From contig JAIXMO010000104.1 in assembly GCA_025677825.1 (NCBI GenBank), forward strand, positions 1-35,666: 35,666 nt of DNA, given 5' to 3'. The notes beneath the pieces are model-generated. The model made no database searches, was not told the origin of the DNA, and saw nothing but the letters and a program-made list of their open reading frames with translations. Origin of the DNA: Helicostylum pulchrum (lineage: Eukaryota > Mucoromycota > Mucoromycetes > Mucorales > Mucoraceae). Below are positions 18,801 to 29,257 of the stretch, piece after piece (within the stretch, counting starts at the first letter, position 1; the number at the start of each line of letters is the position of its first letter). Made by a program: the position numbers and the translations under genes.

Positions 18801-21697
18801 CAGGTGGTAAATGGGCAGAGATACGTTTGATCTTGGATTCGTAAGCCATCTTTTGTTGTTGTAAACTCTTTTCCATTTCTTGTTTTATTTGGGTATATTT
18901 TGCTTCTAAATCGTCGGCCTTTTCCTTATTTATTTCACCGGTCTTTGAAGGACATGATTCAACAACACCTTTTAACTTTTCTTCGTACTCTTGTTTTTGA
19001 ACCTGTAATTGTTGTTGCATTTCTTCCGTAGCTTGACGCAGTAACCTTTCATTTTCGTCGTTTGAAGTAGCCTTAAGAAACCGTCTATTGTCTTCCTCGT
19101 CTAATACATCATCTTCACCTTCCTCAGTAAGTAATGTGGTAGCAGCGGAAACAGCACTAAATCGTTTATTGCTAGATGAACTAATGGAAGTTCTAGGTGA
19201 AACATCAATTGTAGGCAAATCATTTTCATTATTGTTGTTGTATAACAAACTGTGACTATCGGATGATATACGCTTTCTGTTTCGAAGTTCTTGAACTTTA
19301 CTAATACCATCTGACAACTGTTTGAGATCTTCATCTGTCATCACTGCCAAATCGGACGCATTATTTGTTACACCGTATTTTTTAACTGCTTCATTATGTG
19401 CAAATTTCCAATCCACAATATCTGTTGAATTCATAACACTGCCCGGAGAAAGTAACGAACCACTTGCACTATCGTCAGGACTAGCAGAAAGTACACTCTG
19501 ATGCTGTATATTATGTTGCTCTCTTTCTCTACGCACTTCATCTGGATTATTGAACCTGAATAAATGATGTAAACCAGACCCGAAAATAATTCGATATCCG
19601 CTGTGTAATACCTTTGGCTGAAGAATTCTCATACCGTTTACTAAAGTGACAGAATCTTTACCGGGATAAATAGTGACAAGCCTATTGTCTTCGTTCTCTT
19701 CTTCATTAATCACGTTGTTTTCAAAATAACAATGCTCGTCCCATATTTCGCCACCACTAAGACGGATATCAGCAGACACTTGACTGCCTGATTTTCCTAC
19801 GCGTGTGACACCAGATTTAATTTGATACATTAAGCATTCTGTCATGAGTGGATCTTCGTTCAAGTTGATAAGGTGAATAGACTTTGGCGCATAAACGCCT
19901 ACCATATTATCTTTCTCGACAATAATACCTAATTCCTCTAACGCTCTTTCACGTTGACGATGAATTTCTTCAGTTTTACTCATCTTTTCTTCCCAAGTTT
20001 GTTTTACTTCCGATAACAGTTTTTCTGAAGATTGAAGTTGATCAATCACTTGTTCCTTTGTCAGTAAACTATTTCCTCTCTGTGTAGCAATGAGTGATTC
20101 GGGAGATAGTAGTAGCATAGGCGAAGTAGATGTTGCTCTAGCGGCGGCAGAAGCTCTTGATGAAGCACGACTACTTTTACCTGAAGCCCTTAATTTCTTT
20201 TGCTGAATAATTTTCTCTACTTCTTCAGGAGCGTAAATCATAAGTGTATCTCGAAGCGCTTGTAATTCTTCTTTAAGTTCACGAATTAATTTTGCGTTGG
20301 GGTCTTCGTTCACTACAGCTTTGTTTCGGATACGTTTGGCTTGATCAGCATAACGTAATGTACTGAGAGTTTCATCATAATCAGCGGGGGAAATAGCAGC
20401 CACCATCGCCGTCTTTGAATTACCACCAAGAGAATCTTTTAATAACCAAGTTAAAACTGAATCACGGTAAGGTACAAAATTCGGATTTAAGGATGATTTT
20501 TTTGATGTGGGTGCAGAGGAGGCTTCAGATAAAGCAGAAATTACTTTTCCAAGAGTTGTTAAAGACTTGTTGATATTGGATCCTTCTTTTAATCGAGCGC
20601 CTGTAGCGCCTGTACTGTTTGCTCTTTCACTACCAGCTAAATCTACAAGACTGATTCTGGCACACTTTTCAGTATTTAGCTTAGCTGTCTGATCAAATCT
20701 GTTTGAAGTTAAGAATAAGGTAAATACTGCATGAGAACGAGAAGAGGTTTCATTCATGTTGGTTGCAGCTACTGTTCTAGCCTATAATAAAATTGAAACC
20801 AAAGCTGGTTAATTAAAAAAAAATAACAATAACAATTTATTTTTATTTTTACCTTGTTTCCTTCATTCATTAAATGATCAATATCTTCAAATGAATTAAC
20901 AACAAGACGAGAAAGGTCTTCGACGTAAGGACCAATAGTAGGGTGTTCTCTTACTTTCAAGTTTCCTTTATTACCAGGATTTAAAAGATCACGTACTTTT
21001 TCATTGTAAATTTCAATATACGATACTTCGACTTGAAATTTAAGTAAATCTGATGTGAGATCTGTTATTCTTTCAAATAATTCTAAGCATGTACGAGGAA
21101 TAATTCCTTTATCTTCACCATAACCCATCTAACGGAAAGAAGAAATATGTTTGAATAAAACAAGCAAATATATATGTATATATTCTTTGTTATACCATTG
21201 AATATGATTTTCCGGAACCCGTTTGACCATCTTTTATATATGCACATATATATTTTAGTTTGCAAAGAAATATATCAGTAACTATTATTACTTACATGCA
21301 AAAATACAACAGTTATAACCATCAAAAGCATGATCAAGTAATTCTCTGCCTAGATCGTTATACACTAATTCTTGGTCTGCATAATGATCGTCTGCCTTAT
21401 CCGCTGACCAGTATGATCTATCAAATGTAAATGCTTTGACATTATCTTCGTCTGCTGGACCTCCCCTTTTTGATATTTGGTGATGTGAGCTAGTTGGTTT
21501 TTTATTATTGGTAATTATCGTCTGATCTCCATCCATACGAATAATGCTTGTGGCACCTCTCGCTTTCTCTATTTTACACATAAAAAAAAACGTTTAGTTT
21601 TACAAAAAAAAAAAAATCGGGGCTTGTTATTATTTTTATTTTTACCTCTAGCGTTCAAAGGTCGACAACGCACTACGACTTTAATATTACCACTCAT
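15837..21697 (-). CDS. Kinesin-3 motor (KIF1/UNC-104 type) with FHA and PH domains
   Basis: Nine exons on the minus strand: 21697-21646, 21568-21296, 21230-21196, 21128-20853, 20781-16591, 16512-16376, 16311-16228, 16156-16048 and 15989-15837 (1769 aa). The N-terminal motor starts [16 protein letters not shown]. It has P-loop GQTGSGKS (about 110-117), switch I NETSSRSH (222-229) and switch II DLAGSER (259-265). A neck coil follows, then an FHA domain (about 520-630, VTRVGKSG...HCYF...NGMRI). Further along are coiled coil and the KIF1B and DUF3694-like regions. A C-terminal PH domain (about 1655-1755) opens [19 protein letters not shown] and ends in a Trp-containing helix ([12 protein letters not shown]). 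Kinesin-3 moves endosomes, vesicles and mitochondria toward plus ends in hyphae, and its PH domain binds phosphoinositides. The loop-12 K-loop is weak (only KK). The motor is split by introns while 1397 codons sit in one exon. Confidence 0.96.
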
Positions 21698-23013
21698 TTT
21701 TTTAATATGTTACTGTGTATATTGGTTCCCGAATTTATATCTAACAAAGAATTAAAAAAGGGGGGCTTAAGCAAGCAGGAAAAAAAAAAAATTATTAAAG
21801 TCGGTACCTGTTTTTTTATATATGTATTAAAAGAAGGGGAAAAAAAAAGGTCTGTGTTTAATGAGTTGCTTTTATATAAAAAAGTTGTAATCGTAACTTC
21901 ATTAGCTTCAACACTTTACTACTATCCTCCGTAACTGTTTCGAAAAATAAAAGAAAGTGATTCGGGATATCAAAATGTTTAGTGAAAAGAAGGAAAGAAA
22001 AAAAAAAAGTTGTTACCAGAAAGTATTATATACTTTTGCTGGTGACGTACCTTTTGGTACTACATGTGATCTTTAAAAGGCTCCACCATCTGTACCACAA
22101 TAACACCCACAAAACAAATTAGTCCTTCTAGGCTCTTGTGGCGTCTGTATTCTAACGTACAGCCACACATTAATTTATTTTTATTTTACCTAATCTACTT
22201 TAAGGTATCGCGATGTTCTTATCTTTATTAATAGCTCTATCTCTTCTTTATTTGGTATATTCGCATCTTTATAGAGTGTTGAAGTATAGTAGCATGCTTA
22301 TGCCCAAAAAAAAAAATACAGCAAAGAATTGAGCAGAATACGATGGAACATCTAGAAACATGTAGTACGTGCCTTTTTAAAAAGTATAAACAATAGGTAG
22401 TTAAAAATTAGTTCTTTAAGCCTGCATTGTATCGCATAAAGATATGCGGCATCATTGTACTCGCAAGTATTATATAGCTCGCTCTTTTCCTGTCTTTTTT
22501 TTTTCTTTTCCTTGACAGTCAACTATAAAGGAGAACAGAGAAAAAAGAGATTGTACAGAGACCTAATACTTTACTTTATTAAAACTAATGATATAACACG
22601 CTATAAAATTAAAATTTACAATCGAATAATTGGACATTAAACTTTGTATCCAAAGCAACAGTCAAATTTAAAAAAAGCTATTCTGTTGACATAAATATAA
22701 CTGAGTATTTGATAAAATACATGCAAACAAAAGGGAAGCTAAACTCACTGATCTAAACATATTATATCGGTTACAAGACCGTTCAGGAACAAACCAATAC
22801 GTACTAGCACTTAGTATCTGACGAAGTGTGTAACACTTGGTTTATTCGCCTGCTACAAAAAGTATATCAAGTGATATGACCGAATAAACAAAAAAAAATT
22901 GGTTTTGGCTATCTTTATTTAATTTACAAATCCTCTCTTTTTTTTTAAAAAAACACAAATTGTTAAATATATACATTTTATTAAAAATAACAGTAGTATG
23001 AGTCTAATGAAAA
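21698..23013. other. Gene-free region of 1.3 kb with clustered small hairpins
   Basis: No protein-like ORF. The part next to 21697 is the kinesin-3 promoter (A-runs, poly-T, TATA-like strings). The part at 22640-22890 holds several perfect inverted repeats in close succession: GTATTT/AAATAC (22705-22720), CGGT/ACCG (22768-22781), AAGTGT/ACACTT (22824-22838) and GTTTATTCG/CGAATAAAC (22840-22889), the last with ATATCA/TGATAT nested inside. No tRNA, snRNA or 5S sequence was recognised. Confidence 0.45.
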
Positions 23014-24642
23014 TCAAACTATGGCGCTAGATTGAGGGCGCGTTAGTTTTATAGCGTCTATATGACCAAAGCTGGCTGCTTTTTTATACCACTTGATTGA
23101 GGTTTCAACTGATTTCGGTACACCAATACCACTTTCATGATACATGCCTACAGTAAAATATGCTTTTGCTGTTAACGATTTAAACCGATGTACTTGTTTG
23201 GCTAAAGAAGCAGCCTTTCTAGCCCACAAATACGCTTCATCGTCCGATTGTTTTAAGGTATCTGTCTTTAGGGATCCTGTCAGGTACCATCCAGAAAGAG
23301 CCAAGCAAGCTTCAGGATACCCTTGTTTTGCTGCTAAACTATACCAATAAATCGATTGTGATTCATCTTCCTCGCAAAAGTGACCGCACTCGTAGCACTC
23401 GCCTAACTTTGATTGACTTGGCGCATACCCTAGTCTTGCCGCATTATGTAATAATTTAATCGCATACACAGAATCGGGAATCATACTTGTTTCTTCACAC
23501 TCATTTGTTAATTGAACTATGGCCAATGCGTGCAGTGCGTGTGGTAAGGCTACTCCTTCCGTACCGCCAACTGTTGTATTATCCTCCCCTGGTGCTAGCG
23601 GAGCCATCGCTGTTGAACAAGCTCGTTGCAACCAAATGACTGCTTCACGCTTTGAAACCGGACACCCGCAATACCCACGCATCAAGATAACACCTAATTT
23701 ATACATGCTTGGAACATGTAATAAATGAACTGCTTTTCTGTAATAAGCTATAGCGCGCACACCATCTTTTTCAGTACCAATGCCTAACTCATAACATACG
23801 GCGGTACGGTAAGTAGCTTCTGCATGATTTTGCTTGGACGCTTGATTATACCATTGAAAGGCACGATAATGGTTAATAGGCCAACCCAGTGCACCCATAC
23901 CGTAACAGCTTCCTAAAAGAAACTGAGCTTCTGCTTCACCGCCTTGACCTGGATTTTGACTAGAGTTTGCCAACTGCTTTAACATTTGTCTTGCTTCCAT
24001 TACCATGGCTTCGCCCAAGGTACTGGGAGTGTGTTGTATATGACTGGGTAATAAAGTTGAAAATAAATGATGAGGCTGAGATCTGACAGATACTGGAGAC
24101 AACACCATATTGTTTTCGGGGTCAACTCTCCAAGCACTTTCCATTAAATGTAAACAAAGAGCTAACTGGGACTGAGCAGAACCTTCTAATCTTTCAGATT
24201 CGCACAACGATTTCACTTGTTCAATTGAATCGGGGATAGGCCACTTATCGTGGAATTCACTACCACATGTTAATGTAGAAGGTAGAACGGTTGCGCCACA
24301 ACCAATAGAAGAACGACTTAACGCTTGTGCAGAAGGTATTAAGAGATTCGTAGGCAATTTTTCAACTTCTTGAAAAGGTGGCTCTTGAATTTCGTTGACG
24401 GAATCAGTTGATTGTATGAATCCTTCTACTATATCCAATAACGAACTACTGTTACTGTTGCTGGATCGTTCTTTATTCTCACTTAGAGGTGTCATCCTAC
24501 CCGACTTGGGCGTTAATGTTTTAATTACCGACTTCAATGCAGGTGAATCTATATCACCAATGCTTTTTATTGTTGTAAGTTGAATGTCTTTTTTATTTGA
24601 AAAGGGTTGGAATTGTTTCCACCGACTTGACAAAGCTTGCAT
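23014..24642 (-). CDS. Sel1-repeat protein (Skt5/Chs4-like chitin synthase regulator family)
   Basis: A single exon of 542 aa. The first 150 residues are Ser-rich and disordered. From about residue 155 there are tandem Sel1-like (TPR-related) alpha-helical repeats of about 36 residues. Examples are AEAQFLLGSCYGMGALGWPI, AEATYRTAVCYELGIGTEKD, PSMYKLGVILMRGYCGCPVS, APSQSKLGECYECGHFCEED and a last one AYFTVGMYHESGIGVPKSVE. Fungal proteins of this kind include Skt5/Chs4, which activates and places chitin synthase, and Dsf2-type proteins; sequence alone does not choose between them. No C-terminal CaaX box is present (the end is QSSAIV), unlike yeast Skt5. An in-frame ATG at 24702 would add 20 hydrophobic AT-encoded residues; I prefer 24642. 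Confidence 0.82.
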   Translation of the reverse strand: MQALSSRWKQFQPFSNKKDIQLTTIKSIGDIDSPALKSVIKTLTPKSGRMTPLSENKERSSNSNSSSLLDIVEGFIQSTDSVNEIQEPPFQEVEKLPTNLLIPSAQALSRSSIGCGATVLPSTLTCGSEFHDKWPIPDSIEQVKSLCESERLEGSAQSQLALCLHLMESAWRVDPENNMVLSPVSVRSQPHHLFSTLLPSHIQHTPSTLGEAMVMEARQMLKQLANSSQNPGQGGEAEAQFLLGSCYGMGALGWPINHYRAFQWYNQASKQNHAEATYRTAVCYELGIGTEKDGVRAIAYYRKAVHLLHVPSMYKLGVILMRGYCGCPVSKREAVIWLQRACSTAMAPLAPGEDNTTVGGTEGVALPHALHALAIVQLTNECEETSMIPDSVYAIKLLHNAARLGYAPSQSKLGECYECGHFCEEDESQSIYWYSLAAKQGYPEACLALSGWYLTGSLKTDTLKQSDDEAYLWARKAASLAKQVHRFKSLTAKAYFTVGMYHESGIGVPKSVETSIKWYKKAASFGHIDAIKLTRPQSSAIV

Positions 24643-24770
24643 ATAAAATATATATATACGTAAAAGAAGAAGGAAGCAGAAAAGGAAAATAAAATAAAGC
24701 AAAAAAAAAAGGACTTAGAAATGATGTAAACAAATAAAATGATTTTTTTTTTTTATTCAGAGAGGTTAAT

Positions 24771-27612
24771 TTATTCGTTATTTTTTTCTTCGATCCAAGC
24801 AGTCGAAATAACTTCCTTGGCATCTTTAATCTTTTTATCGTAATTCTCAATCAAGTTTTGAATAGAAGCAAGTTTTGTTAATAAATACTGAATACGCACT
24901 TGGACTTCTTTAGGAGGTTTGTTAGTGGCATTAATATTTGTTAACTTTTCAATATTGTTTTCTAATTTTGTCATTTCTGTTTCGGATTGTTTCTTAAGGG
25001 CCATATTACATTCTACTTCCATAGAAGCAGCGAATACTGTGTCTGATACAAGTCGATTAAATACCGTATAAAATACTGGTTTACCCGGTCTAATCGAATC
25101 TGGGCGTCCTTCCTTTTGAATAATAGTAATCAACTCTGCTCTTTCCATAGCCTTTAATGGGGCTTCTGCTCCCAAAAATGCTGGACTCCATTTTAATTCA
25201 TCATAATTAATCTAAATATGACCCTATTAATATCATGACATACAAACATTATTATTATTTTTGGTTCTACATACACACATATTATTTGTTAAAAGTTTAA
25301 CAATCGTCCAGAATTGAATAGATGACCATTCCATTTTTTTATCTTCATCCCAAGAATCTCCGAATCCATATTTACGAATTTCGATCAAATTACGTGTAAC
25401 AATATCCTCAAACGCAGCTATTTTTTTTAAAAATAAGTAAATATGTTTTATTACTGCGCTTATATAAAAAAAATACTTACTTTGAGCATCCATTTTCATT
25501 TTCATTTTTTGAACCAAAAGTTCTAATTCAGTTAATCTTCCACCTAATGCAGCTACTACGTCAGGAAGTTCTGGATCATCTACTTCATTTCCGAGTTGTT
25601 TGTTGATATAAGACATGGCCATTTCAGGAGGTGCATCGGAAAGCGCAATATTCGAGAAACTCTTACCAGGAAGAGCCTTACCCAAAGTCTTCATCACACT
25701 AGCATTTGATGTAACAAACACAACATGAGCGATACCATTTTCAATCAATATAGAAGCCCATTCAGCTAATTCTTCCCATAAAACTGCATTCTTGGCTGTC
25801 TCTCTGCACATGTAGTTATCAATAACAACAATAGGGATACTTTTTTCGTCTAATTTATCGATATCTTCCTCTACTGTTCCCTTCTCTGAAATGGTCTGTT
25901 TACGGCCATAAATTAAAGTCTTTAAACGTCTCAACAAGGTTTCATCTCCCTCGTCTTCCTCCGTTTGTCTACGACGCTCCTTATCTGTAGGAACAACATC
26001 TCTTAAAGCAATAGCAACAGTTTCCAAAATACTCTTCATTTGAGAATCAGGGGAAGATGAAAATCCTGCCTTTTGTCCAGTTGTTGCTGCGATTGCTGTA
26101 TCGACTAATCCACTCATGGAAGCAGCCCAAGTAAAGACTGGGAAATAGCCAACTTCTTTTGCTAAACTCTTTGTCATATCTGACTTGTTTCTCGAATTAG
26201 CAAGTTCTTCACAATCAATAAAGACCTTGTTTCTTTTTTTAAAAAAAAGAGAATTAGTAAAATATTTACAGATATATTTTTTTACACTTACTTTCTATCT
26301 TTAATAGCAGATTTTACTAGAGCAGATTTACCACTACCCTTATGACCAGTAACAAGAACAAAGGTTTCTGGACGTTCTGCAAGCCATGATTTTAATTTTT
26401 CGGTCTTTTCTTCATCATGAGCCCAAATAGAAGAGCCTTCAACATGAGAACCAGTTCCAGTAGGCATTAACTTTGCCCAAGTTTCACTACGTAACCAGCG
26501 ATACAAGGCATATTCTTGAGGATTGAAACGCTGTGTAGCTTTAGAAGTAATAAAGAAGACACGAATAGGATCAAATACAATATATGTAACACCTGCAAGC
26601 GTAGCAGCAAATACAGGTACAGTAATACGTGGATGATTTACTAACCATTCCTTTACGACATTGGTACGTAATTGTCTTTCATAAAGTATATTCAAACGAG
26701 TATCGTTAATAGTATATCCATGCAAACAATTACGAGCACTGGTAGCATATCTAACGCGAGTAAATTGAGCGATAGCATAACGAGCAGGATCCTTTGAGAC
26801 ATGAGGGTTTGGATAGATTGAAATATCGAATATTCTTCCATAAGGTCGAAGGTGTCTATATAATCTTTCTACGCTGACAGGCTCGCCTTGAAATTCAATA
26901 CGTAATCGTTGCGTTGGGTATCTAGCAATAAGATCTTCCATAAAAGGTGCACCTTTTACTAAAAACGCTCTTACTGTTCTGAAATTATATTTCGCTACAA
27001 TGTTTTGCTTCACGATATAATCGTTTACTCGTTCAACAATATCTCTAGCGACTTGTGATTTTGAGCTATCTGTGCTTTTAAATGAAAATGTGACAACTGC
27101 TCCACCATCCTTTGTACTACAATAAAAAGAGAGATCAGCACACAAGAAAATAAATGATCAACAGAAAAGTAATTTACCGTGCAATAATTTCTTTGATTGC
27201 AAAATCAAAAGGTAAATCATTAGAAGGTATAGCTTCATGCGCCTTCTTTTCCAAGAATTGTTTCGAGTTCCTGAAAAAGTATGAGCGAATATCCAATGAA
27301 TTCATTTTTAAAGGAAATACATTATTAAGATAAAGTTGTGCATTTTGTTCTCTTGCTATTTGAGCAACAGGTATTTCCGTTGTTACTTTCTATATACGTA
27401 AGTTATAAGTATATATACGCTCTTTAAACACACACACGCGCCCCCTTACATACTTTAACGGCTTGAGTTAATTCCTCTTCATAAAGTTTTACTGTTGATT
27501 TAAATGTTCTGATTTTAGTAATGTTGCAAGCTCTTGGTAATAAGCTGACCGAAGTTCTTTTTAAGAACTCTCTTCTTATTGTTGTATTTACACCTAATCT
27601 TGACAAAAGCAT
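24771..27612 (-). CDS. YME2: Mitochondrial inner-membrane protein Yme2 (mitochondrial escape protein 2)
   Basis: Seven exons on the minus strand: 27612-27454, 27389-27178, 27116-26292, 26232-25481, 25417-25275 and 25211-24771, of which exon 3 (27116-26292) is the longest; counted exactly this is six exons, 843 aa, in phase. The basic N-terminus (LLSRLGVNTTIRREFLKRTS) fits a mitochondrial presequence. An RRM lies near residues 200-280 (RIEFQGEPVSVERLYRHLRP). A single membrane span follows (VPVFAATLAGVTYIVF). The matrix or intermembrane AAA-like part has Walker A TGHKGSGKSALVK and a Walker B-like IPIVVIDNYM. The end is a long coiled coil. Yme2/Rna12 is known in yeast to influence mtDNA maintenance and escape and nucleoid organisation; yeast Yme2 is of nearly equal length. 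It is divergent from an SFC1-like mitochondrial carrier. Confidence 0.93.
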
Positions 27613-27948
27613 TAGAAGGTAATAACAACAAAAAAAATATAGAAGGGTGGAAAAAAAAAGTCGAGATAGATAGAGAGAGATGCGGGGTTTATTGGTAGTA
27701 CGTGCGCGTAGACTGTAATTTTAAGTATAGTATGGGTATGACGAGATGATTATGCTGTTTATCTGGAAGGATAGAACTTCTTACAAAAACAACCCTGCAT
27801 TGTGTTTCTTGGCGATCAGATAAATACAAGGAGAGGGGTGTAAGCAGTTAATTATCCCCCTTTTTTTTTATTTATTTTATTTATCTATAAAAATGAAGAT
27901 CCATGCAAATATCTTTTTTCTTTTTCTCTTTTATCGTTATCCTTAACC
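27613..27948. promoter_or_regulatory. Divergent promoter between YME2 and the succinate/fumarate carrier gene
   Basis: A 336-bp spacer between the starts of two genes for mitochondrial inner-membrane proteins. It holds a GATA-type repeat (agatagatagagaga, about 27665-27680), a GC-richer core around 27680-27720, and a T-rich leader on the carrier side. No defined operator was recognised. Confidence 0.5.
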
Positions 27949-29101
27949 ATGTCTAGAAACAATAACACCAAAAAGACACCTTTACTTACTCATTTGGTCG
28001 CCGGTGGCGCTGCTGGTTTTATGGAAGCTTGTAGTTGTCATCCTTTAGATACAATTAAAGTGAGAATGCAACTTTCCAAGAGTGGTTCCAGAGCTGCTAA
28101 CGTAAGTAATATTTTTTTTTTATATAATTATTATTGTGGCAAGGTGGGTTAAAAAGAAAAGATAAATTTAGGGTCAACGCCTTGGTTTTTTAGGCGTAGG
28201 CGCAAGGATTATAAAGAACGAATCATTTTGGGCTTTGTATAAAGGATTAGGAGCTGTTGTATCGGGTATTGTACCCAAGATGGCTATTCGGTTCTCTTCT
28301 TTTGAACTTTACAAGTCTTGGATGGCAGATGAAAGCGGTAACGTAAGTACAAGCTCAGTATTTATCGCTGGTCTTGCTGCAGGTACTACGGAAGCTGTTC
28401 TTGTTGTAAGTCCAATGGATTTAATAAAGATTCGTTTGCAGGTATGTTTGTACATGTATATTATTTGTATGTTTTCTAAATAGAACATGGGCTTATCTTT
28501 TTGTTTAGGCTCAAAGACATTCTATGGCTGATCCTCTCGACATTCCTAAATATCGTAATGCACCTCATGCAGCTTACACTATTGTTAAAGAGGAAGGTGT
28601 AAGAGCTTTATACAAGGGCGTCACTTTAACAGCTCTAAGACAAGCTACTAATCAAGCTGCAAACTTTACTGCATACCAAGAAATGAAAAAGTATGCTCAA
28701 AAGTACCAAAATTTGTCTGAATTGCCTTCTTATCAACATTTAATCTTGGGTGGTGTATCAGGAGCAATGGGTAACTTTATAATATACTATTTCTTTTTAA
28801 TCGTATATATATACTAAACTACGTATTAGGTCCTCTTTCTAATGCTCCTATTGATACTATCAAAACTCGTATCCAAAGATCTTCCGCTCCCGGTAGTGGT
28901 TTCGAAAGATTCAAGACGGTTACTACTGAAATTATGAGAAACGAAGGTTTCTTTGCCTTTTATAAAGGTTTAACACCTCGTTTGTTACGTGTGGCACCAG
29001 GACAAGCTGTTACCTTTATGGTATACGAAAAAGTAAAGGGTTTACTTGATAACTTTACCGAGAAAGTCCAAGAAGGAGAAATTTTACCTCAATTAAAATA
29101 A
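27949..29101 (+). CDS. SFC1: Mitochondrial succinate/fumarate carrier (SFC1/ACR1-like)
   Basis: Four exons: 27949-28101, 28172-28441, 28509-28770 and 28830-29101 (318 aa). It has three mitochondrial-carrier repeats with the signature Px[DE]xx[KR]: HPLDTIKVRMQ, SPMDLIKIRLQ and APIDTIKTRIQ. Further blocks match yeast Sfc1 closely: LYKGLGAVV, PKMAIRFSSFELYK, AYTIVKEEGVRALYKGVTLT, ALRQATNQAANFT and RVAPGQAVTFMVYE. Sfc1 exchanges cytosolic succinate for matrix fumarate across the inner membrane and is needed for gluconeogenesis from two-carbon sources. Length is that of a full carrier. The last intron has a clear TACTAAAC branch site (about 28811-28818). Confidence 0.95.
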
Positions 29102-29257
29102 TAAAATCGCACATAATACTTTTTACACCTCTTCTTTCATGACGTATCAATGATAAAACGCGGTGCTTTAATATTATTCCTTCTTTCCTCTTCATGTGCT
29201 TTACGGAAAGTAGTAATTTGTTTTCTTTTTTTTTCTCTCCTTTTTATATTTTATCGC

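Noticed and set aside
22047..22060. GTACC-TTTT-GGTAC hairpin as a terminator or RNA element
   Set aside because: A 5-bp stem is expected by chance in a 36-kb AT-rich window and no other signal accompanies it.
24643..24702. Hydrophobic N-terminal extension of the Sel1-repeat protein as a signal anchor
   Set aside because: It is coded by T-rich promoter-like DNA just upstream of a better ATG at 24642. It cannot be excluded without 5' transcript data.
29150..29257. 36-residue N-terminal extension of the Nvj2-like protein
   Set aside because: It is coded by poly-T leader sequence; the ATG at 29258 gives the family-typical N-terminal membrane span.
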